Part shown: positions 34,072 to 42,396 of the stretch, piece after piece
Numbering within the stretch: position 1 is the first letter of the stretch
Layout: the number at the start of each line of letters is the position of its first letter
NCBI GenBank assembly: GCA_944389545.1
Contig: CALXMT010000021.1
Location: forward strand, 1-43,938
Reading direction: 5' to 3'
Length of the DNA: 43,938 nucleotides
Source of the DNA: an uncultured Kiritimatiellota bacterium
Lineage (GTDB): Bacteria > Verrucomicrobiota > Kiritimatiellia > RFP12 > DVOR01
Notes under the pieces: model-generated
The model's input: the letters and a program-made list of their open reading frames with translations, nothing else
Databases searched by the model: none
Told to the model about the DNA's origin: nothing
Program-made: the position numbers and the translations under genes

Positions 34072-34721
34072 GTCCCGACCTCCGGCCCGAACACGACTTC
34101 TGGGCCGCCCATCCCGGCGCCACGCTCGCCGGGGTGGACGAGGCCGGGCGCGGGTGCCTCGCCGGACCCGTCGTCGCCGGAGCCGTGCAGATTGACGAGG
34201 CCGACCTCGTCCCCCTGCTCGCCGGTCCCCTGGCCCAGGCCAACGACTCCAAACAGCTCACCCCTGCCAAACGCGACGCGCTCTATGAGACGTTGACCCA
34301 CGAACCCCGTGTCCGCTGGGCCGTCGGCCAGGCCTCGCCCGAGGAAATCGATTCCATCAACATCCTTCGCGCCACGCACCTGGCCATGCGCCGTGCCCTC
34401 GAGGGTCTCCCCGCGTTGCCCGACCACGCCCTCGTGGACGGACTCCCCGTCAAAGGCCTGCCCATCCCCCACACCGCCCTCGTCAAAGGCGACGCCCGCA
34501 GCCTTCTCATCGCCTGCGCCTCCATCCTCGCCAAGGTCACACGTGACCGTCTCTGTCTCGAACTCGACGCGCAGTTCCCCGGCTACGGCTTCGCCAAACA
34601 CAAAGGCTACGGTACCGCCGCCCACCTCGCCGCCCTGCGCCGCCTCGGCCCCGCCCCCTGCCACCGCCGCACCTTCGCCCCCGTCGCCGTCCTCCAAGAC
34701 GACCTCCCCTTCCCGGAGTAA
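34068..34721 (+). CDS. rnhB: Ribonuclease HII (217 aa)
   Basis: RNase HII nicks RNA in RNA-DNA hybrids and removes misincorporated ribonucleotides. GVDEAGRGCLAGPVVAGAV (residues 22-40) holds the first acidic residues; NDSKQLTPAKRD, HALVDG and SLLIACASILAKVTRDR with KHKGYGT complete the family pattern. The length is normal. The ATG overlaps the rimO stop, so it is the last gene of the lgt-LUD-rimO-rnhB operon. No clear terminator follows; repeat DNA with a GC-rich hairpin begins directly after the stop. Confidence 0.96.
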   Translation: MSPDLRPEHDFWAAHPGATLAGVDEAGRGCLAGPVVAGAVQIDEADLVPLLAGPLAQANDSKQLTPAKRDALYETLTHEPRVRWAVGQASPEEIDSINILRATHLAMRRALEGLPALPDHALVDGLPVKGLPIPHTALVKGDARSLLIACASILAKVTRDRLCLELDAQFPGYGFAKHKGYGTAAHLAALRRLGPAPCHRRTFAPVAVLQDDLPFPE

Positions 34722-35035
34722 AGGGGCGCTAGCGCGCCCCGGAGAACGGAGAACAGAGAACGGAGCGTGCAGGCCCAAAGGGCCAAACCTTCCACGGCCA
34801 CGGAACGCCCCTGCGGGGCGACGGATGGGCTGTTTCCAAACTTCCAAGCTTGGTTTTCAGGGAGGGGCGCTGCCCCACACTCGACTTCTTATCTCACGGC
34901 GCGAAACGGAGGGCGGCGGGCGCGGTCAGCGGCGAAGCCGCAGAGCGACCGATGGAGCCCGAAGCGGTTCACGCCTCCCCTTGTGTCTTTGCGGTTCCAA
35001 TTTCTCCCGGACTCTATTGGGAGAGGGATTATGCA
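34722..35035. repeat. Intergenic repeat mosaic with inverted half of the TIR element
   Basis: It starts with a GGGGCGCTAGCGCGCCCC hairpin right after the rnhB stop, followed by 7-bp GGAGAAC/AGAGAAC units, a GCCCAAAGGGC motif, 8-bp CTTCCAAG units (about 34845) and a GGGGCGCTGCCCC hairpin. Bases 34928-35028 are an inverted, diverged copy of the left half of the 16201-16366 element, including TCTTTGCGGTTCC and CTATTGGG. No gene is seen. Confidence 0.8.
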
Positions 35036-35087
35036 GAGGATTGTGTGGCGTTGGGGCAATTTCTAAAAACAGAATAACTTTTTGAGA

Positions 35088-35117
35088 TTGACGGGGGGGG
35101 GGGAAGTGTGTTATTGT
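35088..35117 (+). promoter_or_regulatory. Promoter with G11 spacer tract before the PEP-CTERM gene
   Basis: TTGACG (35088-35093) and TATTGT (35112-35117), spacer 18 (or TTATTG with 17). Positions 35093-35103 are eleven consecutive Gs. A slip of one or two bases would change the -35/-10 distance, as in known phase-variable promoters. The leader is about 55 nt. Confidence 0.6.
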
Positions 35118-35177
35118 AAAGACAATCAATGGGAACCCACGGTGGATTCCCATGATGGAATGACAAGGAACGCAGTG

Positions 35178-35873
35178 ATGAAACTGAAATCTTCGATGGC
35201 TTTGATTGCGGCCCTTTGTGTGGCCGGCTTCACCCAGGCGGCGACAGTCGAGTGGGAGGAGGGTCCGTGGACTTCCGATGGCAGTTACAAAGTCTCCTCC
35301 GGTAGTGCGAATGTGATTAGCTTGGGCGAGTCTGTGAACCTGAAGACGCAGTGGAATGTCATCACCGTTGCGTTCTCGGTCACTTCTGTGGACTTGTCCG
35401 GTGGGTGGAAGAGTATCTTGTCTATTTGCTCCTCGCAGGCTGGTGCCGGTAACAACGACAATCTGCGCCTCTCCATTTCTGATGGGTCTGGCTCTGGCTC
35501 GAAGAAGGGTGGGCTTTATCTCAACGGTAACGCGATGACAAGTGACTCTCCGCTCCAGATCACGGAAGCTTCGCTTGAGACCAACAAAAATTACGTCGCG
35601 ACCATCACGTTGGACGGCGCGGGCTCCGTCCGAGTGGTCCTGACTTCGGACGGATCGGTAATCGCGGATGCCTCCAAGACGGTGTCCAATACGTATGAAA
35701 ATCTGGATACGATTGTCCTTGGCACGGGTTCGATGGTTGAGGCCAACGGTAATCGTACGTTCGGAGATGGTGTTCTGACGGTGAGCGAAGTTGCGGTGCT
35801 CCCCGAGCCGACGGCGTTGGCGTTGCTGGCGCTGGGCGTGGCGGGTGTCGCGTTGCGCCGCCGCGTGGCGTGA
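35178..35873 (+). CDS. PEP-CTERM surface protein (231 aa)
   Basis: A Sec signal peptide ends in TQA (about residue 21). The body is beta-rich (Ser/Gly/Thr) with strands such as NYVATITLDGAGSVRVVL, resembling a LamG-like lectin fold. The C-terminus is a textbook PEP-CTERM signal: LPEPTALALL, a hydrophobic helix and RRRVA (residues 208-231). Such proteins are cut and anchored or released by an exosortase (EpsH/XrtA), which is not in this window. AAGGA lies 10 bases before the ATG. The promoter contains an 11-G tract. A hairpin with T-rich tail follows at 35915-35949. Confidence 0.92.
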   Translation: MKLKSSMALIAALCVAGFTQAATVEWEEGPWTSDGSYKVSSGSANVISLGESVNLKTQWNVITVAFSVTSVDLSGGWKSILSICSSQAGAGNNDNLRLSISDGSGSGSKKGGLYLNGNAMTSDSPLQITEASLETNKNYVATITLDGAGSVRVVLTSDGSVIADASKTVSNTYENLDTIVLGTGSMVEANGNRTFGDGVLTVSEVAVLPEPTALALLALGVAGVALRRRVA

Positions 35874-35914
35874 GTGCCGCAAAGGCATTGACCGACAGCT
35901 TGTGTATCACACGG

Positions 35915-35949
35915 CGCGGGGGCGGCAACCGTTCCCGCGTCTTTTCTTT
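35915..35949 (+). terminator. Probable terminator between the PEP-CTERM and sulfatase genes
   Basis: CGCGGG/CCCGCG stem with an inner GCGG/CCG pairing, followed by TCTTTTCTTT. It overlaps the sulfatase leader, so partial read-through may feed the sulfatase gene; no separate good promoter for the sulfatase is visible. Confidence 0.5.
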
Positions 35950-35965
35950 GGAAGGACGGTAAGCG

Positions 35966-37840
35966 ATGGTTTCGAGGCGTGGTTTCTTGGGGATGTTGGG
36001 GCTTGGCGCGGGTGCGTTGGCGGTGCGTCCGCTGATGGGGCAGGAAACGACGCCGGGCGGAGAAGACACCGGCGGGACGTCCGAAAAGAAGTCGAACATC
36101 GTCCTCTTCCTGGTGGACGACATGGGGTGGCAGGACACCTCGGTGCCCTTCTATTACCACAACGGTCAGCCGGTGGTGACGCGCCTGAACCAACGTTACA
36201 AGAACCGTACGCCGAACATGGAGCGCCTGGCGGCGCAGGGAATGGTCTTTACCAATGCCTATGCCTGCGCGGTGTGTTCGCCCACGCGGTGCTCGCTGAT
36301 GAGCGGGATGAACGCGGCCCGCCACCGCGTGACCGATTGGACGCTTGGGGTGAACCAACAGGACCGCTTCACGTCGCACGGCGAGGGGTTGTACCCGCCG
36401 CGCTGGGCGGCGAACGGCCTGCAGCCGCCGGGGACGACGGCGCAGGGTCACTGCCAGCCGCCGTGGTGCCAGGACGCGAGCGGGAAGTATTACCAACCTG
36501 ATATGACGGACGACCCCGCCCAAGGCGCGGTGGCGTACAACATGACGATGCCCTTCATGAACGCGCTCACCTTCCCGCAGGTGTTGAAGAACGCGGGTTA
36601 CCACACCATTCACGTGGGTAAGGCGCACTGGGGCTCCGGCAACGGGCCCTACAACAGTCAGACCAAGAAGGTGACCTCGCCGGGGGCCGACCCGCGCGCC
36701 TTCGGCTTTGACGTGAACATCGCGGGGTGCGAGATCGGCGGCCCAAACAACTATCGTGGCGACGCGGGCTATGGCAACCTCTCGGGCGGCAACCAATTCA
36801 TGACGCCGGGCCTGGACGAGAACAACTACTACGGGGACGGCAACAACGTCTTCCTGACCGACGCGCTGACGACGGAGGCGATCAAGGCCCTCGATCAGGC
36901 GAAAACCGGCGGTAAGCCTTTTTACCTCTATATGGCGCACTACGCCATCCACTCGCCGCTCGACAATCCACGGGCGTGGGACGCGAGCCGCTCGACCAGC
37001 CAGACCCTTGACGCCGACACGATGAACCCCAACCCGAACGACGCGCTGAACTGGAACGCGACCGAGCGCAACTACGGCACGCTCATCAAGGGCATGGACG
37101 ATTCGCTCGGCAAGCTTTTGGATTGGTTGGAGAAGAACGGCGAGTTGGACAACACCCTCTTCGTCTTCATGGCCGACAACGGCGGGCTCTCCGTCTCGGG
37201 GCGCCTGGCGAACGCGAACGCCCCCGCCCGCGCCGGCAAAGGCTCGTGCTACGAGGGCGGCACGCGTGAGCCGCTCATCGTCGCCTGGCCCGGGAAGATT
37301 GCGCCCGGGAGCGTCAGCCACGAGCCCGTCATCATTGAGGACTTCTATCCCACCCTCCTCGCGGCGGCGGGGGTGGCCGTGCCCGGGGAAGGCCAGTTGG
37401 CGACGACGGATTACGAAGGCGAGACGGTGAAGCAGGTCATCGACGGCGAGAGCTTCCTGCCCGTGCTCCTCGGCGAGCGGGCGACCGTGCGCGCGGATGG
37501 CGCGGCGCGCCCCCTGCTCTGGCATTACCCCAACAAGTGGGGCGAGGGGCCCGAGGGCAAGGCCTACAACTTCTATTCCGCCCTGCGCCTGGGCCGCTGG
37601 AAGCTCATCTACCAGCACAACGACCAAAGCTTCGAGCTCTACGATATCGAGAACGACATTTCCGAGCAGGAGAACCTCGCCGCGCGTCTCCCCGCCAAGG
37701 TGGAGGAACTCCGCCGGACGATGGGTGCCTTGCTTCGCGAACGCGGGGCGCAGATGCCGACCCGCGATGCGACCGGCTCGGCTGTCCCCTGGCCGGATGA
37801 GACACCGCTCAACGTCGGCGGCCTGACCCTGCGCAACTGA
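35966..37840 (+). CDS. Tat-exported formylglycine sulfatase (624 aa)
   Basis: The N-terminus is a twin-arginine signal (SRRGFLGMLG, then a hydrophobic stretch), so it is exported folded. The sulfatase core is clear: NIVLFLVDDMGW with metal aspartates (Asp51-Asp52), and CSPTRCSLMSG with Cys104 as the residue converted to formylglycine (CxPxR). Further marks are GKAHWG and FVFMADNGG. It removes sulfate esters from glycans such as mucin, carrageenan or glycosaminoglycans; the substrate cannot be told. It needs an anaerobic maturase (anSME), not seen here. GGAAGGACGG precedes the ATG. The next gene follows after 12 nt, so they form one unit. Confidence 0.95.
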   Translation: MVSRRGFLGMLGLGAGALAVRPLMGQETTPGGEDTGGTSEKKSNIVLFLVDDMGWQDTSVPFYYHNGQPVVTRLNQRYKNRTPNMERLAAQGMVFTNAYACAVCSPTRCSLMSGMNAARHRVTDWTLGVNQQDRFTSHGEGLYPPRWAANGLQPPGTTAQGHCQPPWCQDASGKYYQPDMTDDPAQGAVAYNMTMPFMNALTFPQVLKNAGYHTIHVGKAHWGSGNGPYNSQTKKVTSPGADPRAFGFDVNIAGCEIGGPNNYRGDAGYGNLSGGNQFMTPGLDENNYYGDGNNVFLTDALTTEAIKALDQAKTGGKPFYLYMAHYAIHSPLDNPRAWDASRSTSQTLDADTMNPNPNDALNWNATERNYGTLIKGMDDSLGKLLDWLEKNGELDNTLFVFMADNGGLSVSGRLANANAPARAGKGSCYEGGTREPLIVAWPGKIAPGSVSHEPVIIEDFYPTLLAAAGVAVPGEGQLATTDYEGETVKQVIDGESFLPVLLGERATVRADGAARPLLWHYPNKWGEGPEGKAYNFYSALRLGRWKLIYQHNDQSFELYDIENDISEQENLAARLPAKVEELRRTMGALLRERGAQMPTRDATGSAVPWPDETPLNVGGLTLRN

Positions 37841-37852
37841 AAGGAGCCCGCC

Positions 37853-39160
37853 ATGCGCCACGCCCTCCTGCTCGCGGCCCTCGCCCCCCTCGCCGCCTTC
37901 GCCCAAACCCAGATGGAGGCCTTCTCTCCCGTCTTCGTGACCTTTCGTGACAGCGCCCAGACACTGACGGATCGTTGGTGGAAGGGCGGCGGTTCCTACA
38001 CGTGGAACGCCGTCACCGCGGATGGCTCCACGAACCTGCTCGACGGCGACGGCAACGCCAGCGGACTCTCGCTAACCTGCAACGGCACCATCTGCGGTGC
38101 CCCCGGAAAGTTGACCGCGGAGCAGTACGCCGACCGCGCGAAGGACTTCCCCAAGGGCGTCACCACGGGCGACAACGGCTGGGTGCTGAACGGGAACGGC
38201 AGCTGCTCCTTCACCCTTTCCGGGCTGGACGCGCAGGCCTCCTACACGCTCTACGTCCTCGCCGGGCGCGGAAACGCCTGGGTGAATGCCGGCAGCACTT
38301 ATTCCGTTTCGGGCGCGACGCTCGTCTATGCCGAGAACAAGAGCGGCGAGGCCGGCCTGACGCAGAACACCTCCGGCGGCAACTGGCTCGTCTTCGCCGT
38401 CACCTTCACGGGGCGCACGTCCGTCACCGTGACGGCAACGGGCGGCGATGGCAACCTCAACGCCTTCGCATTGGAAGGCCAAGTGCCCGCGCGGCGGCAG
38501 TGGAACAATCCGGACGGCGGCCGTTGGTCGGAGAAGACCAACTGGGCGAACGCGGAGGTCGGCGGCGACCCCTGGCTCCGGGATTTGGCCGATGCCGCCG
38601 GAACGGTGGAGATTGCGTATGACGCCGACCCCGAGCCGGGGATTATTCGTTACGACGCCGGCTCCACGGCCTATGTGCTCAAGGCGGGCGCGTTCGGCGC
38701 GGCCTTCGTGGACGGTGAGGTCGCCAAGGACGGCTCGGGCACGGTGACGCTGACCTCCGAGAAGACCACGGCGGATTTCTATGTAACGGAAGGGATGTTG
38801 CAGGTGGACGGCACCGCCGGGACGGTGACGGTCGCCGCCGGTGCGGCCATCGCCGGTAAGGGCAAAGTTTCCCGGATTGTCTTCCAAGATGGCGCGATTT
38901 TGGATGCCGCCGCGGGGGCCTTGGCGGTGGAATCTATCGCCGCCGCAGTGCCGACAGTACTGGACAAGTCCCTGCCGGATGGCGTAACGCTCTCTGCCAC
39001 GGCCACGGTGACCGTGCGCAACGCAAAGGAAGGCCTCGTCCTCTCCTGCGCGTCCATCCCGGAAGGACTGACCTTCGTCGCCGAAAGCGGTACGCTGGAG
39101 TTCCGGGACGGAGGCCTCTATTTCCTCCCCGCCCCGGGCTATCGCCTGATGTTGCGCTGA
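37853..39160 (+). CDS. Secreted beta-rich protein with autotransporter-like strands (435 aa)
   Basis: A signal peptide (MRHALLLAALAPLAAFAQ) precedes a first domain (about 20-205) with Gly/Asn-rich beta strands and a SYTLYVLAGRGNAW segment that looks like a carbohydrate-binding jelly roll. A second part (about 205-435) has repeated short strands of the passenger type (FYVTEGMLQVDG, GTVTVAAGAAIAGKGKV). It shares this style with the 2190-aa protein at 835-7407. No PEP-CTERM or barrel is seen; the C-terminus is YRLMLR. AAAGGAG precedes the ATG. It is cotranscribed with the sulfatase, so it may hold sulfated glycan at the surface; this is inference. Confidence 0.83.
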   Translation: MRHALLLAALAPLAAFAQTQMEAFSPVFVTFRDSAQTLTDRWWKGGGSYTWNAVTADGSTNLLDGDGNASGLSLTCNGTICGAPGKLTAEQYADRAKDFPKGVTTGDNGWVLNGNGSCSFTLSGLDAQASYTLYVLAGRGNAWVNAGSTYSVSGATLVYAENKSGEAGLTQNTSGGNWLVFAVTFTGRTSVTVTATGGDGNLNAFALEGQVPARRQWNNPDGGRWSEKTNWANAEVGGDPWLRDLADAAGTVEIAYDADPEPGIIRYDAGSTAYVLKAGAFGAAFVDGEVAKDGSGTVTLTSEKTTADFYVTEGMLQVDGTAGTVTVAAGAAIAGKGKVSRIVFQDGAILDAAAGALAVESIAAAVPTVLDKSLPDGVTLSATATVTVRNAKEGLVLSCASIPEGLTFVAESGTLEFRDGGLYFLPAPGYRLMLR

Positions 39161-39204
39161 CCGCGCTCGCCGCCCTCCGTCGCGTCGTATCATGGGTGTG
39201 TGAA

Positions 39205-39312
39205 TTTCGAGAAAACAAGAGAAACGTAAGGGATGGACACGGTAGTGAGGCCCGCAGGGCCGAACGGTGAAGTATCCTGGCCCTTGCGTTCCTTCGTGTC
39301 TTCGTGGAAAAC
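39205..39312. repeat. Short intergenic repeat fragment
   Basis: It contains fragments of the mosaic modules (GGATGGACACGGTAGTGAGGC, also near 8246-8266, and CCTTCGTGTCTTCGTGG). Otherwise unremarkable. Confidence 0.6.
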
Positions 39313-39333
39313 AGGAATGCGGGGGCGGTATTA

Positions 39334-39342
39334 TGCTATGAT
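39334..39342 (+). promoter_or_regulatory. Extended -10 promoter of the M3 peptidase gene
   Basis: TGCTATGAT just upstream of GGAAAGGAG and the ATG at 39361. An overlapping alternative is TGGAAA (39305-39310) with TATTAT (39329-39334), spacer 18. The leader would be short (12-20 nt). Confidence 0.55.
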
Positions 39343-39360
39343 AATAGGAAAGGAGTCGTT

Positions 39361-41349
39361 ATGAAGCAGAATCCCTTTCTTGATTACAGCTGGATGCCGA
39401 AGTATGACGCGATGACGCCGGAGCTGTGCGACGCGGCGATGGCGGAGGCGTTGCCGGCGGCGGCACGGGCCCTTGAGGGTGTGGAGAAGCGTCTGGACGT
39501 GTCGTGGGAGGGATTGGTGCTTGCGCCGGGGTTGGCGGTGCGCGCGCCCTTTGAGGTTTGGGGCGTTCTCTGCCACCTGACGAGCGTGGTGAACAGTCCG
39601 GAATGGCGCGCGCAGGAGGAGAAGTGGCAGCCGCAAATCATCGCGTTGGCGCAGCGGGCCTCGCAGAGCAAGCCGCTCTATGAGGGGCTGATGGCGTTGC
39701 GCGAGGGGGATGGGTTGGTGCCGTGGCAACGGCACGTGGTGGAGCGTCAGCTCCTCGCGATGCGTCAGTCGGGCGTGGGTCTGCCCGCGCCGCAACGGCG
39801 CAAGTTGAACGCGGTGCAGACGAAGCTGGCCAAGCTCTCGATGGCTTTCTCCAACAACGTGCTGGACGCCGAGCGCGAGGCCAAGGTGGTGGTGGCGCCG
39901 GAAGAGGCGGCGGGTATCCCGGCGGACTTGTTGCAGGGCAAGGGCCCGTGGACGCTGGGCGTGGACTTCGCGACCTATGACGCGGTGATGCGCCACGCGG
40001 AATCCGCGGACGTGCGGGAGCGTTTCTGGCGGGCGCGGTCGACGCGCGGCGCCGTGGCGCCTCACGACAACACGAAGTTGATTGACAAGATTCTGGAGCT
40101 GCGCCGTCAGGAGGCCGAGCTGTTGGGGTACGCCGATTACGCGCACCTCTCCACCGCCGCGAAGATGGCCGGCGACCCGCAGACCGTGCTGGACCTGCTC
40201 GCGCCGATGGCCGAGGTGGGGCGCCCCGCGGCGAAGGCGGAGGACGCCACGCTCGCGGCCTTCGCGAAGGCGCATGGCCACAAGGGCAAGTTGATGCCTT
40301 GGGACAAGGGCTATTGGTCGGAGAAGCTGTCGCAGGAGACCTTCGGTTACGACGAGGAGAGCCTGCGGCAGTACTTCCCCATGGAGCGCGTGCTGGAGGG
40401 CCTGTTCGATCTCATCGAGGACCTCTTCGGCGTGCGCATCGAGCGGCAGAAGGGCGCGTTGCACGCGTGGCACAAGGATGTGCGCTTCTACCGCATCTTC
40501 GAGGGCGAGGCGCTCATCGCGGGCCTCTACGTCGACCCCTATGCCCGCCCGGGCACGAAGAACGGCGGCGCCTGGATGAACGAAATCCGCGGACGCGACT
40601 TCGAGACGCGTGAGCAACTGCCCATCGCGGTGGTCTGCTGCAACCAGAAGCCGCCGCGCGGCAAGGCCTCCGCCACGATGAGTTTCTATGAGATCGCCAC
40701 GCTCTTCCACGAGGTGGGCCACGCCCTGCAGGAGACTCTGACGCGTGTGGATTCGGCCACCTGCGCGGGCATCAGCAACGTGGAGTGGGACGCGGTGGAG
40801 ATCGCCTCGCAGTTCCTGGAACAGTTCCCCTACGAGCCGACCCTCCTGCGCGGACTCTCCTGTCATGTGGAGACGGGCAAGCCCCTGCCGGTGGACCTCG
40901 CCAAGCGGGTCGTCGCCAAGCGCACCTATCGCGCGGGCTCGGCCCTGGTGCGGCAGTTGCTCTTCGCCGAGACGGACCTCGCGCTCCACGCCAAGGGCTT
41001 CCCGCGCAAGGGCGACACGCCTTTGGCGCTCATGCGCCGCCAGGCCAAGCGCCTGTTGCCCACCGCGTTGCACGAGGACGACCGCTTCCTCAACGCCTTC
41101 ACCCACATCTTCGCGGGCGGTTACGCGGCGGGTTACTACTCCTACAAGTGGAGCGAGACCCTCTCCGCGGACATCTATATGCGTTTCCGTGGGGCCACCG
41201 CCGCCCAGCGCCGCAAACTGGGCCGCCGCGTGCGCGAGACGCTCTTCGCCCTGGGCGGGTCCCGTCCCGCCGCGGAGGTCTTCCGCGACCTCATGGGCCG
41301 CGACCCCGATGCCACCGCCATCCTCAAGCTCGAAGGCTTGGTGGAGTGA
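39361..41349 (+). CDS. M3 family oligopeptidase (662 aa)
   Basis: A zinc metallo-oligopeptidase of the thimet/oligopeptidase A family, normally cytosolic and degrading signal peptides and short peptides. The zinc motif is HEVGH (His450, Glu451, His454) in ATLFHEVGHALQ, and the third ligand lies in NVEWDAVEIASQFLE, about 25 residues later. No signal peptide is seen. GGAAAGGAG is placed correctly before the ATG. The length fits the family (about 660-680). It is followed by a G10 tract and a GGGCGCCC hairpin before the next gene. Confidence 0.95.
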   Translation: MKQNPFLDYSWMPKYDAMTPELCDAAMAEALPAAARALEGVEKRLDVSWEGLVLAPGLAVRAPFEVWGVLCHLTSVVNSPEWRAQEEKWQPQIIALAQRASQSKPLYEGLMALREGDGLVPWQRHVVERQLLAMRQSGVGLPAPQRRKLNAVQTKLAKLSMAFSNNVLDAEREAKVVVAPEEAAGIPADLLQGKGPWTLGVDFATYDAVMRHAESADVRERFWRARSTRGAVAPHDNTKLIDKILELRRQEAELLGYADYAHLSTAAKMAGDPQTVLDLLAPMAEVGRPAAKAEDATLAAFAKAHGHKGKLMPWDKGYWSEKLSQETFGYDEESLRQYFPMERVLEGLFDLIEDLFGVRIERQKGALHAWHKDVRFYRIFEGEALIAGLYVDPYARPGTKNGGAWMNEIRGRDFETREQLPIAVVCCNQKPPRGKASATMSFYEIATLFHEVGHALQETLTRVDSATCAGISNVEWDAVEIASQFLEQFPYEPTLLRGLSCHVETGKPLPVDLAKRVVAKRTYRAGSALVRQLLFAETDLALHAKGFPRKGDTPLALMRRQAKRLLPTALHEDDRFLNAFTHIFAGGYAAGYYSYKWSETLSADIYMRFRGATAAQRRKLGRRVRETLFALGGSRPAAEVFRDLMGRDPDATAILKLEGLVE

Positions 41350-41355
41350 GGCAAA

Positions 41356-41384
41356 GGGGGGGGGGCGCCCCGCGTGGGCGCCCA
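41356..41384. promoter_or_regulatory. G10 tract and GGGCGCCC hairpin between two protease genes
   Basis: Ten Gs at 41356-41365 run into a perfect 8-bp stem GGGCGCCC/GGGCGCCC with a 5-nt loop, ending 9 nt before the next ATG. With no U tract it is a poor terminator; it may control translation of the YgjP-like gene or vary in length. Confidence 0.5.
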
Positions 41385-41393
41385 CGTCTCTCA

Positions 41394-42086
41394 ATGTTTA
41401 AGGAAGAGCAATCGCCGGTCGCCGAGTTCCGCGGCTATCGTGTGCGGACCTTTCGGCAGTTGCGCGCCAATCTGGCCGAACGCACCCTGCAGGGACGCGT
41501 CCTCCACTTCGTGCCGTGGAAAGGCGTGGCGGGGGTCTTCATCCCCGCGCAGGAATATCCCGCCGATGCCGCGGCGTTGGAGGAGGCCTGGGCCGCCGCC
41601 GGTTCGCCGCCCGTTCACCTGCCGGGACCCGGTGAGACGTTGCTCTTTGGACGCGTCCTGCCCGTGCGGACGATGCCCTTCGCCGGCTATGACGACCTGG
41701 TGGAGGAGTCGGACGCGCTGTGCGTGGCCTGCAAACGCGCGCCGGACCCCGAGGACGTGGCCGGACGCGTCGAGGCCTACCGCCGCGCGACCCTGCTGGC
41801 ACGCGCCAACGCCCTGTTGGAAGGGTGGGGGGACCGCCTGACGCGCCGCCCCGCGGACCTGGTTGTCTGGGCGCGCCTCAAACATCGGACTCTCGGTCAA
41901 TGTATGCGCTCCGGGGAGATTCGCCTCAACCCCCGCCTCGCCGACTGGCCCGAGACCATCCTCGAAGAGACCCTCGCCCACGAGGTCACCCACCTCACCC
42001 ACTTCAACCACGCCCCCGCCTTCTGGCGCACCCTCTCCACCCTCCTCCCCGACTGGCTCCCCCGCTCCCTCGTCCACTATCTGTGA
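41394..42086 (+). CDS. YgjP-like (DUF45) M48-type metallopeptidase domain protein (230 aa)
   Basis: The C-terminal third shows the YgjP/WLM-like pattern: MRSGEIRLNPRLADWPETILEETLAHEVTHL-type sequence with HEVTH (His196, Glu197, His200), then HFNHAPAFW and LLPDW. The N-terminal part is unrecognised. The ATG at 41394 has no Shine-Dalgarno; a GGGCGCCC hairpin and a G10 tract lie just upstream, and the frame is open further 5' only as a shadow of the M3 gene. It is probably cotranscribed with the M3 peptidase. The biochemical role of this family is unclear. Confidence 0.85.
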   Translation: MFKEEQSPVAEFRGYRVRTFRQLRANLAERTLQGRVLHFVPWKGVAGVFIPAQEYPADAAALEEAWAAAGSPPVHLPGPGETLLFGRVLPVRTMPFAGYDDLVEESDALCVACKRAPDPEDVAGRVEAYRRATLLARANALLEGWGDRLTRRPADLVVWARLKHRTLGQCMRSGEIRLNPRLADWPETILEETLAHEVTHLTHFNHAPAFWRTLSTLLPDWLPRSLVHYL

Positions 42087-42260
42087 TTGTGGAAGTTTGG
42101 AGGCTTGGAAGCTTAGAGGCTTGGTTTATCCATCGCCCACAGGGCGCTCCTGCACCTCCTGTACGGTCACCGTCCCATGCACCTTTACATCCTTTGTACT
42201 GTCCTTGGTGCCACGTTCCCCTGTTCGCCTCTGCGTCCTGTTCCGTCTTCTCCTAACCTC
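42087..42260. repeat. Intergenic repeat fragments
   Basis: 8-bp TTGGAGGC/TTGGAAGC units (42090-42125), a TCCTGCACCTCCTGTAC block, and TGTTCCGTC/CTCTGCGTCC-like tails. The rest up to the promoter at 42325 shows nothing. Confidence 0.75.
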
Positions 42261-42324
42261 CTATCGTAACATCCACGACACTACCCCCGCGCAATTACTT
42301 TTCAATCTGCGAAATAAAATTCTA

Positions 42325-42355
42325 TTGACGGTATGGGGGGGGGCGGTGGTAATCT
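42325..42355 (+). promoter_or_regulatory. Promoter with G9 spacer tract before the AT-rich cassette
   Basis: TTGACG (42325-42330), nine Gs at 42335-42343, then GGTAAT (42348-42353, spacer 17) or TAATCT (42350-42355, spacer 19). It has the same architecture as the PEP-CTERM promoter. The following leader carries CAAAAGGAGACAA, also found before the last gene of the cassette. Confidence 0.5.
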
Positions 42356-42396
42356 ATAAACAAAAGGAGACAACAGAGACAGACAGGAGGTTTACG

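Noticed and set aside
40785-41393. N-terminal extension of the YgjP-like protein into the M3 peptidase gene
   Set aside because: The frame is open but overlaps a well-supported gene and has Arg/Pro/Gly-rich shadow composition.
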